A DNA stretch of 64,000 nucleotides. It comes from Sarcocystis neurona (Eukaryota; Apicomplexa; Conoidasida; Eucoccidiorida; Sarcocystidae). The DNA is taken from contig KL647307.1 of assembly GCA_000727475.1 (NCBI GenBank), positions 1,936,580-2,000,579 on the forward strand. The letters are read 5' to 3'. The translations under genes were made by a program, and so were the position numbers. A model generated the notes under the pieces. It ran no database searches, was not told the DNA's origin, and was given only the letters and a program-made list of their open reading frames with translations. Below are positions 14,510-26,900 of the stretch, piece by piece; the stretch's first letter is position 1, and every line of letters begins with the position of its first letter.

Positions 14510-14923
14510 CTAGGGACATGCCCGTCTCTCTGTCTCAACTCTCCGTATAAAGATGAATATCCATAGAGACATCTGTTGCTCCCCACTTCCACTCCTCGAA
14601 AATCTTTTCTTACCCTGCAGAAACGTCAGGAGGAGGACAGCGACGAGAATAATAAGAGCAGCCACCTGCGCCGGTGTGACGCCACCAGTGGCCACGGCGC
14701 CGGGCTCGGCGAGGGCATCCGATCCCGCTGCGTCCCCTGCACCGCCTCCTCCTCCGGCTGTGAGACGCGGCTGCGCCACTGCTGCCGCCTGCATGGCGCC
14801 TTGACTACTTAGGCCGCCAAGGTCCGTGCTAACGCTGAACGCGTCCGACTCTGCCATCGCGTTCCACACGCCTCCGATGAGGGAGCTCAGCAGCTGGCAA
14901 AGGCAGCCGTTAAACTCTTCCAT
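14510..14923 (-). CDS. Small protein with one membrane segment (first exon or whole gene)
   Basis: I do not recognise the family. The minus-strand ATG at 14,923 sits in the context CAACAAAATGG, which matches the CAAAATGG start context typical of Toxoplasma-like coccidia. The reading frame gives a Cys/Leu-containing N terminus, a Gly/Ala-rich linker (about residues 55-82) and one hydrophobic segment at about residues 87-102 (VAALIILVAVLLLTFL). Directly after this lies a good splice donor, G|GTAAGA, so the coding exon may end at 14,614 in phase 1 with later exons unseen. Unspliced, the frame continues through a basic stretch to a stop at 14,510 (137 residues). The opposite strand is also open over part of this stretch but has no comparable start context. 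The protein would be a single-pass, possibly C-terminally anchored membrane protein; its function is unknown. Confidence 0.45.
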   Translation of the reverse strand: MEEFNGCLCQLLSSLIGGVWNAMAESDAFSVSTDLGGLSSQGAMQAAAVAQPRLTAGGGGGAGDAAGSDALAEPGAVATGGVTPAQVAALIILVAVLLLTFLQGKKRFSRSGSGEQQMSLWIFIFIRRVETERRACP

Positions 14924-15789
14924 TTTGTTGAAAACCGCGCGGGTCCTGTTCAGTGAGTAACGTCTGGGGTCTACAACACGCGGCCTCTACTACGCGGTAG
15001 GGACCGGAAGGAAGTCCTCGCGGCGAGGACGAGACAGACAGAAGGGGAGGGCGACCAACGAGAGAAACGGTCGAGGACCACGAGGAAGCGACAGAAAATG
15101 TCAACACACACGGGATGATAAAAGGGTGGGCAGATTTGAGGCAACGGGAGATGCGCCGTGGTAGGGGAGCACAACGGCACATCGGGCTGTGCGAGAAAAA
15201 AAAGAAAAGCTGCCACCGCAGTGGTAGAGACACTCCCTCGGCGGAACGCTGCAAACTTCTTCCAGAAGAAGCCGCCGTGGCTCGAGCGGGCAAATATGTA
15301 CAACACTCAACGGACTGCTGCGGAGAGCGCGGTTGAGAGAAGCAGCCGTCAACCAGCTGGATGACGGCTAAGAGAAGAGCCAAGGTGTGACACAGAAGCG
15401 CAGACAGGTGTGTTCGCCGCAGCGGCTATGTTCAAAGCGGAAGACGGCGACGCGCCGTCGCGGTGCAGCAGCTGCTGCAGTGCCAAACACGAAGCAACGG
15501 CAACCTGCTGCCGGACGGCGGCTGAAAGAACAACGCACCGCAGCAGGAGGCGTCGTCCACCGCACAGTTCGAGAAAACAGCGCGAAAAGGCCGGTGCGGC
15601 AGTCACCTGCTGTTGACGTGAATATGCAGGGGTGGTCACACGCCAGGAAGCGCGGTAGCAGAAAACGGGAGGAATGGCCTTACTTTGTTGCTGATCTCCG
15701 CACGGTGTTTCGCTGCTGCGCCGCCTATACGTGAGGCTGCTAGTTTGCTGTTCTTCCTAACCTGAAGGACCCTGTTGCCTTTTTCTGAG
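14924..15789. other. Gene-free stretch between two weak divergent candidates
   Basis: It separates the minus-strand start at 14,923 from a plus-strand candidate start at 15,790, so it could hold promoters for both. A CAG/GCA-rich patch lies at about 15,400-15,560. No ORF here resembles a known protein. Confidence 0.35.
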
Positions 15790-16075
15790 ATGTCCGGGGG
15801 CACTACTAACGGCGAAGTTTTACCGTCCGGGGCAAAGCAGCGACTCAAGCAACGCGTGACGAACAGAATCTGCAAGATGTTCTGACTTGCACTTGTATGA
15901 ACACGTGCAATTCTCGACGTCCGTCGTCGATTACATCAAGGAAAGTGGCAGGCGCCAGAACGGCCAGGGCAGCGGCTTCGCTGACGTGAAACGGAAGAGT
16001 GACACGCCAAAAATAAGCAGAACAGCGTCTGTCAACGCACGACACTACACCATGCAGGTGTTTCTCGGCTGTTAA
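15790..16075 (+). pseudogene. Frame-broken short ORF, possible small gene
   Basis: An ATG at 15,790 opens a 31-codon frame ending in the basic segment AKQRLKQRVTNRICKM before a stop. In the +1 frame the sequence at once continues with DLHLYEHVQFSTSVVDYIKE and stays open to a stop at 16,073-16,075. Moving over by one base near 15,878 would join the two into one helical, charged peptide of about 95 residues. This could be a real gene carrying a one-base assembly error, a decayed gene, or chance. No intron fits the junction, since the offset is a single base. I do not recognise the family; a small helical DNA- or RNA-associated protein is only a guess. Confidence 0.25.
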
Positions 16076-19000
16076 GAGGCGCGTGCACGTTAGGTCAAAA
16101 TGCAAGATTTCTGACGTCTAGTAGCACTGCAAAGTGCTACCGCGCCGGCTGCAGTATGCTGTATCCTGCTCAGCACGTCGTGATATTTTTATAATCGTAC
16201 TAGTGATGGTTGTGCGCGGTTGTCCTCCGCTGACCACTCTCACCACCCATTATATTATTATCAGTGTTGCCGGGACGACTGCGGAGGACAGACGTACGGA
16301 AGGACACCGACGCGGAGCGGCGCAGGCTACAGACACCACCGTGGACGTAGACACGAGAATGGAAACCCTCGCAACGAAGAAAAAAGACATCACTTGGAAC
16401 GAACGCGTCGCGCCTATATTCGGAAATCTGGGCGCGCGCTACGATACAGTTGACTACGTACGTACAGGCATCCTGTCCCGTATGCGCATGGGGCGCCGAC
16501 TCTCTGGTAATTACATATATTAACAGAAATATGCGAGTGAACATACACAGCCGATCAGACCCGAATATCCCGTAGAAACAAACGTAAACCTATTCGCCTA
16601 CTTCCTTATCCAAACATACCTTTGTACGCTGCGGCGCGCACAAATCTCGAGCATCACCGGACACCGGACGAGAAAATGCGGAGAGCCGGCTTTGTGTACT
16701 GTAAACGAACGAGTAATCTGCTATTGTGCTGCAACTTTAGCAACGGCAAAAAGCCCCTCTGTATATCTCTAAGTATATTAAATAGCAGATGCGCGTACAA
16801 GAGGGGAGGAATGCTGCTGGTGCTAGTGACAACCGCACAAGAGTGACGGAAAAAACACGGCTGCAGCAACACTCGCTTGCCGTGGCCGTGATGCAGCCGA
16901 AGCGGCGTAGAACCATCAACTAGCCGACGCGCTTGTTGACGATGGAGGCACCATTAAACATAAATGCAAAGCAGGAAGATACAGTGAACCGCTGCAGCAG
17001 CCAAACAGCAGCAATAACGGCACTAAAGAAGTTGCACCCGTGTCACCGGGTCACACTGCTACTCGTACGCCCGGCGTGACTCGCAGGGGCAGCAGGTGGA
17101 ACGCAGCCCTGCTGGTTGTGAATGTATGGGTGTGGCAGGAGAGAACTGCTTTGATTTACGTTGTTATAAACGCCTGCTGCGTCTTGTACGCCGAAATTTT
17201 ACGGCCACTCGAAAAAGAAGGGGCCGTCCTTCTCTCTTCCGCTTCGGCCTCCTTGCTGCGTATGCCGTTTTTGCTGTGGCCACCACTACTGCGGTCCCGG
17301 GAGCGGTACAGGCAGCGTGGTTCCGTGGGTGGAGGGAAAACGAACGTCAAGTGTAGCGCTGAACAGGGGAAAACGAATCAAAAAAAGAGAAACTCGTTCA
17401 GGTGGAGAAGCTACTTATTAATCAAAAGGGAAATACGCCGTGCATATCTTTCCTCCTTCCCGCCGTGTCGCACGCACGCGCGTACGTTGCGGGGGCCAGC
17501 AAGCCGTAAGCGGAGTGCTCAGTGGGATGGCCACCGGGAACACCGGGTCCAGCAGAGGCGGCAGCAGCATCAGCCCGTGTACCACACATTAACCACGGGC
17601 ATGTAAGCAGCAGGTGTGGCTTGTCCCCCTGCGCCTCAAAAACCGATGACGGATGGAACAGCAGCGGCACGAAGCCGCAGAAGCCGGCCCCAGTAGTGGC
17701 GCCAGGTGCGCCACCGTAGTGCGACAACAGCAGTAGCAATGACAGCAACGAGACGAGCAGTGGTAACACCAGCAGCAGTCCAGAAGCATCCGATGTAGCG
17801 ACGGCAAGTAAGGTGTCGGCAGTACATTACTTAGCAGCGGGGCTCGAGCCCAATCGCCGCCGCAAGGTGATACGTGTCGAGTCAGGAGGATGGGGAAAAC
17901 CAACCAGCGCCAGAGCATCTGCAGCAAAAGGAGCAGTGCTCCACAACAGTGTTACACAGTCAGAACAGCGCACCACGGACAGCAGTACCAGGCATTACTG
18001 TTCAATGGGAACACCGGCGACTCGGACACAACCGCTATTTTATCGAACTGCTACGCACGCACGAGGGGCAACACGAGGTGCGCTGGCAGCAGGACAGGTA
18101 GCAGCAACGGGAGCCGCAGGAGGTGGAGGAAGAAAGGGCCTAGTAGCAGAAATAGCGCAGCGGAGACGCGGCTGCAGAGAAGCGACACTGGCGTTCGCTC
18201 CGTTTTTTTTGTAGGATTCCCTCACCAGGAAGATATGAAGTGGTTTGGGCCGCGCCCCCCCAAGGCTAGTAATAGGTAGAAGCATACAGTCAGGTACGAC
18301 GTACATTGAAGTAGTATGAAGCCTTGTTCAGTAAGAAGAGCGATGACAGCAACAGCGGACGCAGCACCACGCACAGTAGGAGCAGGTTGCGACGTTATTG
18401 CACTGTTGCAGGAGAGGTACAACAGCAAGAGGAGCACGATTGAGCCGGCACTCCCTAGAAATTGAAGCAGCACGGATGTAATGAAGGAGCCTGGACCCCC
18501 GGCACATTGTTCGGAGAGGACCAGAGATGAACGCGTATGCCGGGTAGCAACAGTTGCTGCGCCACGCAGCGTCGGTGCCAACCCTGGGAGAGGGGCGTTC
18601 TTATCAGCAGCGGACAGATGAAACGTGTAGAGCGGCGAGAAGGCAGCAAGATACCACAGCAGCAAGAAGGGCGCACACTGTTTTTTTCCAGCATGTAGGC
18701 GCCAGAGGGGAAACATGCGGTCTGGAGCGGCAGCAGCAGCAGCTCAGGAAGCAAATACGAGGATGCCCGAGTAAAACGAAGGTCGCGACCAGCAGCAGCA
18801 GCAGCGCTACCATTCACGAATGTCCACGCCTTTTCGTATCGTCGACGGCTTACACAGCCTCGCACGCACACACATAGCGTACAGCACAGCATTAGCGTGT
18901 AGTCTAGCAGTTCCGCGTAACACAGAGGGGAGTACACGACAGATGCACCTCCCCATTTAGATGCTGTAGAAGCGCAGCGGTACTACCGCACGCAGTAGCC

Positions 19001-22000
19001 ATGGTACCCACTGCAGCGGCCCTTTACAACAAATAAGGACTGTCGAATGTAGTAGGCGCATTAAGATGAGCGCCAGTCACACGACGACAGCAGTCGTGGG
19101 CCCACAGGAAGTACCGGCGGAGCTACAGTGTTGAGACAGTCCCCAGCATAGTGTTACTCACGTGGGGACACCAGCGTCTAGGACTGCTGCAGCATACCTG
19201 CTTAGATGTGCTGCTCCTCGGGAAAGCACAAGTACTCGAAAGTGTACATATGCTGGTGAGGGCGTATCATGTCTGTTCCGCAGTCAGCACGTGCCCTGTG
19301 TCATCAGTGAGGTGCAACACGGGAAAGCCTGTGTGAGTGGGATTATACGCCAGTTATGAATGTAGGTGTCTGTTCGCAGACGCAGCTGCTGTGGTGATGT
19401 CTGTTTTCATCACTCTACAGGGCATCGCCACCGCACACAAATCCTCTTTCGATCGGTCGATATGCTACCTTCTTGCGGTTTCTGTTACAGTGAGTGGGGG
19501 TGTTACACGCTGCATGAGAGAGGAATGAAGTTCATGCAGTAACAACGGCGCACAGCAGCAGACGCGTACGTGTCCGTTCAAATTCCCTTCGCTTCCGCGG
19601 CGCTCAGCCTGCACCTTCGCTCTTACCGCCGCAGCCCAGAGGAGGAGGAAGCTGCAGCATACGTTCTAGCCTCCCTTCGCTGGTGAAAGCAAGCACAACT
19701 ACTTGTGCTAACCAAAGCGCAACGGACTACTTCACAGTCAGGAGACATAGCAACAGCAGACGAGGGCAACGCAGAGGATGATTAGCGACAGTGGGTGCAG
19801 TAATCAACGTTGCCCACGGGAGACAAGGGCGGGGCAAGATATGAAGAATGCACGTCTCAGTTATGTGGCTGCTCCACGTGAGTAAACACAGGACACCCGC
19901 ACATGTATACATGTACGGAATTGCACAGGGAGGCTCCTTGTGGCTTAACCAGCAATCAGCATATGACCTGACACAACAGAACAGTGCTGGGACAGAATCA
20001 GTCAAGCAGCGGCGACAGCGACGGTAGCCAAACACGGCAGGAGAAGCAGTGCGGCGGAAGTGAAGCGAAACATTACGGTCAGAAGCAGTGAGTGCTGCTA
20101 CAGCAATGCCAGCGTAGTACACTAGGGGTAGGGTAGTCGAGGGCTCTGCGATTAGGGGAGCTGTGGACCTTCTTGCCGTTTTGCAGAAGTCAGATACCAC
20201 AGCATATAGAACACCACGTGACCCTGCGCACAACAAAAAAAACATAGGGCGATGTTGTCAGCAGGTACAGCGTCAGGCATCATCCTCGCAGGGGCAGTAG
20301 TGGCCGAACCAACATGATGGCCAGACGCGCCAGCGGTAACTGCGCAGTGAGTCCTCGAAGAGACACAGCAGTTATTCGCATGAGGACAGCGTCCACTAGA
20401 GAGATGCAATGTGTTCCACATTAAGTGCATTGTGGGAGCTTTGTTCCTGATTAGCACACCGGAGTGCAGTACCTGCAGCAAGGCATTTGACCGGGGTCTT
20501 TTCATGTGTACAAATTGGAAGGAAATGTGCTGCTTTCCCGCAAGCCACACCTTCGCGACGGCAACAAAGAAGGCCCAGCAAGGTTGCAGCGGAGGCAACA
20601 GCAGCGATGTAAGCACATCTGCCCGTCAGCTACACGCTTTTTGAGTCGGCGCTGGACCACCTTGCACTTTCGAAACCGTCGATCAAATCTCGTGCAGGGA
20701 ATGTGTACACGCATTCTCCCACCTGTACATAGGTAGGCCGGATATGTGCTTTCGAAGAACAGGAGTGCCTGTCCGCGTGTACAGGTGTGTACCCTTCCGT
20801 GGTAACTTACTTTCCGAACAATTCGACTACCTAGACGTATGCGACGGTGTCGACGCATTAGTGATACCAAGTGGTCGCCTTCACGTCTACTTCGTCTGTG
20901 GAGAAAGGGGGCCATAGTTGCTCCCGCCTGTAGTCACATTCTTACGCGGCACATGAATCGACGCGTCCGCTGCGTATGTTTATCGTAGAAGCCGGTGCAC
21001 TTCCGGGGTCCATGAATTACGTACGAAATGACTTTGAGGAGGAGAACGCCCCAGGGGGTAGACGCTGCTCCACGCATGAAAACGTAAGGTACATGCGTAA
21101 GGTTGCCGTTAGGCGCTTAATCTCGAGAGGGATGCACGTACACACGAAGGGAACCGTTCCTAACCGTGTCAGTAATAGTATTTCTCTGTAAAGCGCAGCT
21201 GCTGGTTACGCCTGTGGCTTGGACAAGCACTTCTCTACCACACATGTTCCCGTGTGTAGCTCTTCCCCCACATCTGTATTTCGGTGTCCTTTTGCAGTTC
21301 AACGTGCTCGTACGCGTGTGTCTATTCATGTTCGTGTGCATATCTACAAAGATAAATTCGTCGAAGTACTTCTGTATGCACATCTTACGGATAAACCAGA
21401 CGTGAGGCAAATGTGCATATCCTTTTACAAACGTCTGTACGTACCCATATGCTTTTTTTTCCTCGTGAATGATTATACACATACGTGCGTGCTTGGGGAG
21501 ATGCGCCAGCGCATGGATTCACTTTCCGGTTTACGTGTTCATGTGCGGGAATGATGGTGACGAGAAAATAAACACTGACAAGTACATACTGATTCGTGAT
21601 TGCTTGCGTCATCCTAGCTCTTTACACATGTAGCTATCTACGCAGAGTGTCGGTATATGTGCGGAGACATTTGTGTGTTCGTACGAACCCGGAATATCCA
21701 CAACTGCAATGCACCCGCTAAATGACGAAGCTGCCTCAACAGTTCGCTTGGTGCGCGGGTTTTCCCGGATGCCTGTAGTCCTATGCGAAGGTGGAGACGG
21801 GCACCTTCGGAAGACAACAGTGCACAGTTGTCTCTAAAAGTGTATCCATATGCATAGACAACTCGATCTATGCTTCATCCCTCTCCTTCTACACATGAAC
21901 ATGGGAGGTAATGTCGATACGCACGGTTGTCGAGGCACTGGCCTACATCTCCTCAAGGTCGAAAGTGACTTCTCCCTATCTCGCTATGGATACACATATA

Positions 22001-23951
22001 TATATATATTTATATTGGTGTGCGGCTTCATGCATTCGTATAGAGCCACTGACATCGTTGTACGTGTTGACTGATCTGATGTCGAGTATGCCCACGCAGT
22101 ATATTCACAGCAGTCCTTCGAATCTTTCTTCCGCGCTAGGGTACACCTCCCTATCACAAGAGAGCACCTACTACAAATGCACGTGTCTCCCATGCCAGCA
22201 ATCATTACTTCTACAACAGATACTTGCGCGTGAACTCTACGTACTTTTAACAGATGTCTGCATGTTCGTACAGCCAGACTCATGACGGTAAACCTACACG
22301 GCCCTCGATCCGTGTGTTCACCAGTAACTCTGTATGGTGATCTTTCACGTATACATATGCATATACTTATGTATAAATTCCCGTAGACGTCTATGTGTGC
22401 ATATGCATGTAAACCTCTCTCCGTGCGCGTTACAATGCGTGTATACATAAATGGGCACCCTCCTGCGTCCGGACATGCCTAGACATAGCCCCGTCGAGCA
22501 GCCGCTCCTTGCATGCGAACTGTCTGTGCGCAGCTTTGCGGGAGAGCTTTATTTTTCCCGAATTCCGCCCACTTCATTGAAGTAAATACATCTTTCATGG
22601 GCAGGTCATGCCACATGTGTGGTTTTGTATGTCTTGTGGAGCGGCATCACATTGCGTGGTATGTACGTTCGCTTCGAAGCGTCCGTGACATGGCTTCGTT
22701 TCCAAGGGCCAGCCTATTAAGATAATGCTGGGCTGGTATTGCTTGTTATTGCTTGTACGTATTGTCAATTTTGAGTCCATGCAGAAGCTGCTTCGTTGCC
22801 TTTTCACTCAGGTACACTAGTAGGTCACCGCCCCACCTTCCGCAAGTCTAGGCACCATCGTGCGGATCCCGCTTGTCCGGCTTTCTTACTTTTTCCGTGA
22901 TTTGAGGGCATGCATGCCGCATCAGCAGCCACTGAGTAAAAAATTGACTCTCCGGGCGGCTCTAGCCCGAAACTACTTCTGAGGGGTGTCTGATTTTCGG
23001 GGCTGTTGCTTCGCGCTACCATTTAGGAGGCCCCCGCAGAGGATCCGGTGTTGTTGCTCCGGGTGTATGTATACCGCAATGACTCATCTCCACGCAGTGT
23101 TCACTATCTGTATTTCGCCCTTCTTCCTTTTTCCTCGCGTTCTGCCATACATCTTGTGTTCGTGTGCTAATAGCAGAGACTATTCGGCCTACAGCAGGCG
23201 AAACCGCTGCTGTTGATGCGGTGCGCGGTGAAGTGTAGTGCGTTGACGAAACGGCAGCCGGATGGGCAGCTGTTCCTCCAGCAGGCAAGCAACGTTCTTA
23301 GCACCACCAGCATAACTCTTTGTATCTACAGAAGTACAAACAACACCAAAGGTATCTGCAGCAACATCGTTTTTGACCGCAGGAGTCCCCGCAGCACTAC
23401 GCGTGTCAGCAGCGTCTTAGCAGTTGCGTATGTGCCAGCGCCAGACACGGGTTCGCAGAAGCGTATCACTATGCAGCTGCGTAAAACGCTTCAGCAGGAG
23501 AAGTATCCGCCAGTTTCAGCAATACAACATGCAGCAGAAGTTGAACTGCAGAAAAATTATCAGCAGCAGTAAAGCTATCAACATCACGAGCCTCAATTCA
23601 CAAGTGGAACCGCAAGTTCAGCGTGCGGCTTCTGTACCGCTCAGCAACGGTGTGGGGAATTTTCTTTCCTCAGTCTATTTGGAACAAAATTCATTCCCTG
23701 TGTGAAGTAGTCTTCGTATTTCTCGGTACTCCCCTAGCGTCCTCGTGTAGTCATATGCGTTGCCCACACTGTTTATCCCTACGCGTGACATATATATATA
23801 TCTATACACAGATGTGCACGCGTGTGTCGCAGCTGCTTTTCACCATTCCGCGTGCCTTTTTTCCTGTTTTCGCTGAAGAGCTTTTGTGGGCTATTTTTCT
23901 TCCCTTTGAGAACGAAGCTACATCCCGCAGATCGACATTTTCGACGACAAG
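16076..23951. other. Gene-poor stretch with CAG-rich patches
   Basis: CAG-rich low-complexity sequence lies at about 16,980-19,030, and alternating TATA/TACA tracts near 21,990-22,020, 22,345-22,445 and 23,790-23,810. Open frames near 16,354-16,523 and 17,096-17,356 (the latter with a hydrophobic segment) do not match anything I recognise. The last few hundred bases should contain the BUD23 promoter and 5' UTR; no specific element could be identified. Confidence 0.4.
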
Positions 23952-26900
23952 ATGAGCAGACCGGAATATCAGCTGCCCGCAGACGTGGTCAGTCAGCAGC
24001 TTTCAACAAACCTGCCGTGTACGTGCATGGATCCGTTTACACGTATACACTTATCCATCGTTGTGAAACACAGACAGATATCTACATGTACGGGTACGTG
24101 CGTACGCACCTGACATCAGCTGGCGTAGTAGGTGTAGCGCAGCATCCACGTCATGCGTTTCATACTCAGCTAGGGCAGAGAGGCATAAGTGAGTATAGAA
24201 ATCTATCCAAGTGCGTGCATAGGTGTGGACACCTGTGCGTCTCTCTCCACGTGCGCTAGCGGGAATCCGTGGCGGCTCCTTTTTGAAAAGTCCGTCCACC
24301 ATTTTCTCTGCTGAGCAGTCGCCTGACCTCAGCGTCGTTCGCAGTGGATCTGTTGGATGCATCTGTACATGTACTACCTGTATGCATGCGGTGTCACCAC
24401 TCCAGCGCTTCCAACAGACGAAACAGATACCTTTAGCTGCCATCTAGTCAGCACCAGCAGCACGCGAAGGAACCCCCCTTGATAGCTTGCCTCTTCGATC
24501 GCTTTAACATGCATACTTATGAATTCCACACATACGTGAAATATATCAGAATCGCTAATATGCATGGTGTTGCATGTTAGATGTTGTTGCAGGACGGAAA
24601 GCACGCAAAGAACGGCTGTAGCGGTACAAGTCAAAAATGACATACACAGTACATAAATGGTCTATGCAGTAAACAATGTGCTTGAATACATACAAACATA
24701 CATACATCGCCGTTGGTATTCACGTTGTGAGTTGCTGCATCTGCTGCTACGGGGATGTGAAGGATCTCAGCTGTTCTTCTGCTGTAGCTCTGCGGTGTAC
24801 CACCGCTCTTGTTGCCATGTACAGATGTAAGCATGTACCAACACAAGTGTGGATATGTGTGTATTGTGTATGGAGATTAGATATTATCAGACGTACACGT
24901 AGCTCCTGTGTTTTGCGTGTTCCTTTTTCTCCGTGATGCGGGACATATCTTTTTAATCTACCTCTGGTCAATTTCGCCACGCGTACATGTGTGTAGAAGA
25001 AGCGTGCAAGACAGAATACTAGCAAATCGAAAAGGGTTGCAGCTGTTGTTGAGAGAGGACTGCTGATGCCACGCATACGCGGTGGAAAGTGGGTAATCGA
25101 ATGCAACTGTTTCACCTTACACACTGCAGAGACGGAAACTTCAGATACTGGTGGTGGTGTCGTTGCGTCTATTTCTGCTTCTCCTCAGCTGCTGCTGCTG
25201 CTGCTCGCCCTGTTTGTGTGGATCCGACCCGCCGCTGCTGCTACCTTTCCACGTGGTTTGGCAGTGGCCGCATCGTTTTAAGATTGCTGTTCTGACTGCT
25301 GCTTGTACTGGCCCTCTTTGCTACAAGCAACAAGTGCTGTTTAGTCAGCCACAGTGTCCAAATGATTATCTCCTCCTGTTCTCCGTTTTGGGGTTCTGTT
25401 GACAGTTTCTTTCCTGCCCCTCCACTCTCTCTTTTTCGTCTGTCTTCACTTCATATGGTATTGCTGTTTCTCCTTATTCATGGTGCTTCACAACTTTGAG
25501 AGCGCGCCCCTTGGTCTTTTCGGTACTTTTCTGTTGTCTCTCTGCTGCCGTCGTTCTGTTTCGACTTTGTCACGCTCGTCTCGTGCGTTGTGGTCTGCTA
25601 GTCCGCTTCGGCCTCCTTTCGACCTTTTTGTTTGTATTTCTTCTCATTTCTCTCGTCCTTCGATTCCTGTTTAATTCTTGCGACCTCTTTGATACCGTAC
25701 CTTCCTACCATCTTCTCAGTTTTCATTTCATCCTTTTCCGTCTCTTTGCCGTCTCTCTCGTCTGCTCCACGTACCTGGCCTTGCCTCGCTTTACTGCTCT
25801 CGCTCTCGATGTTCGTTGTTTTTTTCCTCTGTGTTTCTGTGCGTTCTCTTCCTGGTTATTCTTCATCCCGTCTGTCACGTTGCCCTCCCGTTTTCTGTTA
25901 TTCTTTCCCCTTCAACCGCTTCTTTCTTTTCCCCGCTCCCCAACCCTGGTCCAAGGTGCTGAGTTCCTCGTTTTTGACTTCCTCATTGTATTTCCGTTTT
26001 TGCTTCTTGTGTGTTCGCCCCCTCATGTCCTTTCATTCCTTCCCTCCTCTTTGTCCTCCTCCTGTTTCCTTCGTACCTCCCTTGTTGAAAAACAGTTCTA
26101 CGGCGCAGACGAAGCGAAACGCTACGCAAGGAGCTCGCGCATGCACGCCATACAGACGCACTTGGCAGAACGCGCATTAGAGTTGCTGCTGTTGCCGTGC
26201 AAGGAAGCCACTGCTTCCGCGTCTTCTTCCTCTTCTTCTTCGGTGAGCGTTGAACTACTTCTTGCGCACCGATGTGCTCCTACCGCATTCCGTCACAGGC
26301 GGGCTTGACCGCAGAACTTGTAGGTGTGAAACGCACACCAGTTGACGTGTCGAATATTTGCGTCTTACTTACGTGCGGATGTGCGCCACGCATGCGTTTG
26401 TAAATTGGCGGCCACTGCCTATTACGTCGCACACGTTTAATGCTGAAATCCTCTCTCGGCATAGGCGCACACCCGGTCAGAGACGTCTTGATCAGAGAGA
26501 TCGGTGTCTCCCTTGTACTGTATTCGTACGCGCACGCGAAGGTGGACATACGTATGCGTATGTAAATACATATATATATATTTATTTATTGCGTGGCAAG
26601 TAGTACAGATACACTGACATACACCAGCTGACACAAGAATACGCCTCCGTGTGGACGGACATATATACATATATATATGGATAGCATGCAAGCGTGCCGC
26701 TGCCGTTTATCTATGTATCTTTATCCACCTTGATATGTAAATCCGGCGTCCTGCGGCCTATACGTGGACGCAGTTGTTTACGAGGGTTCCACGGCGTGCT
26801 GAGTGTATGTGTATGTGTATGTGTATATGTGTGCGTGTACGCGGACGCCGGTGCAAGCTTACCGCGAGGGACCGCAAGCAAGTCTGCCAAATGACCGTGT

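Noticed and set aside
16134..16523. 129-codon open frame ending with ITWNERVAPIFGNLGARYDT
   Set aside because: The final part looks protein-like, but no family is recognised, the upstream part is compositionally random and no splice-supported partner was found.
17040..17606. 188-codon open frame and an overlapping frame with a hydrophobic segment (17,096-17,356)
   Set aside because: Two overlapping plus-strand frames compete, neither resembles a known protein, and the surrounding sequence is CAG-rich low complexity. A small membrane protein cannot be excluded.
25496..26308. 270-codon Phe/Leu/Ser-rich open frame
   Set aside because: A by-product of the pyrimidine-rich intron. Only 26,096-26,242 is coding, as BUD23 exon 2.
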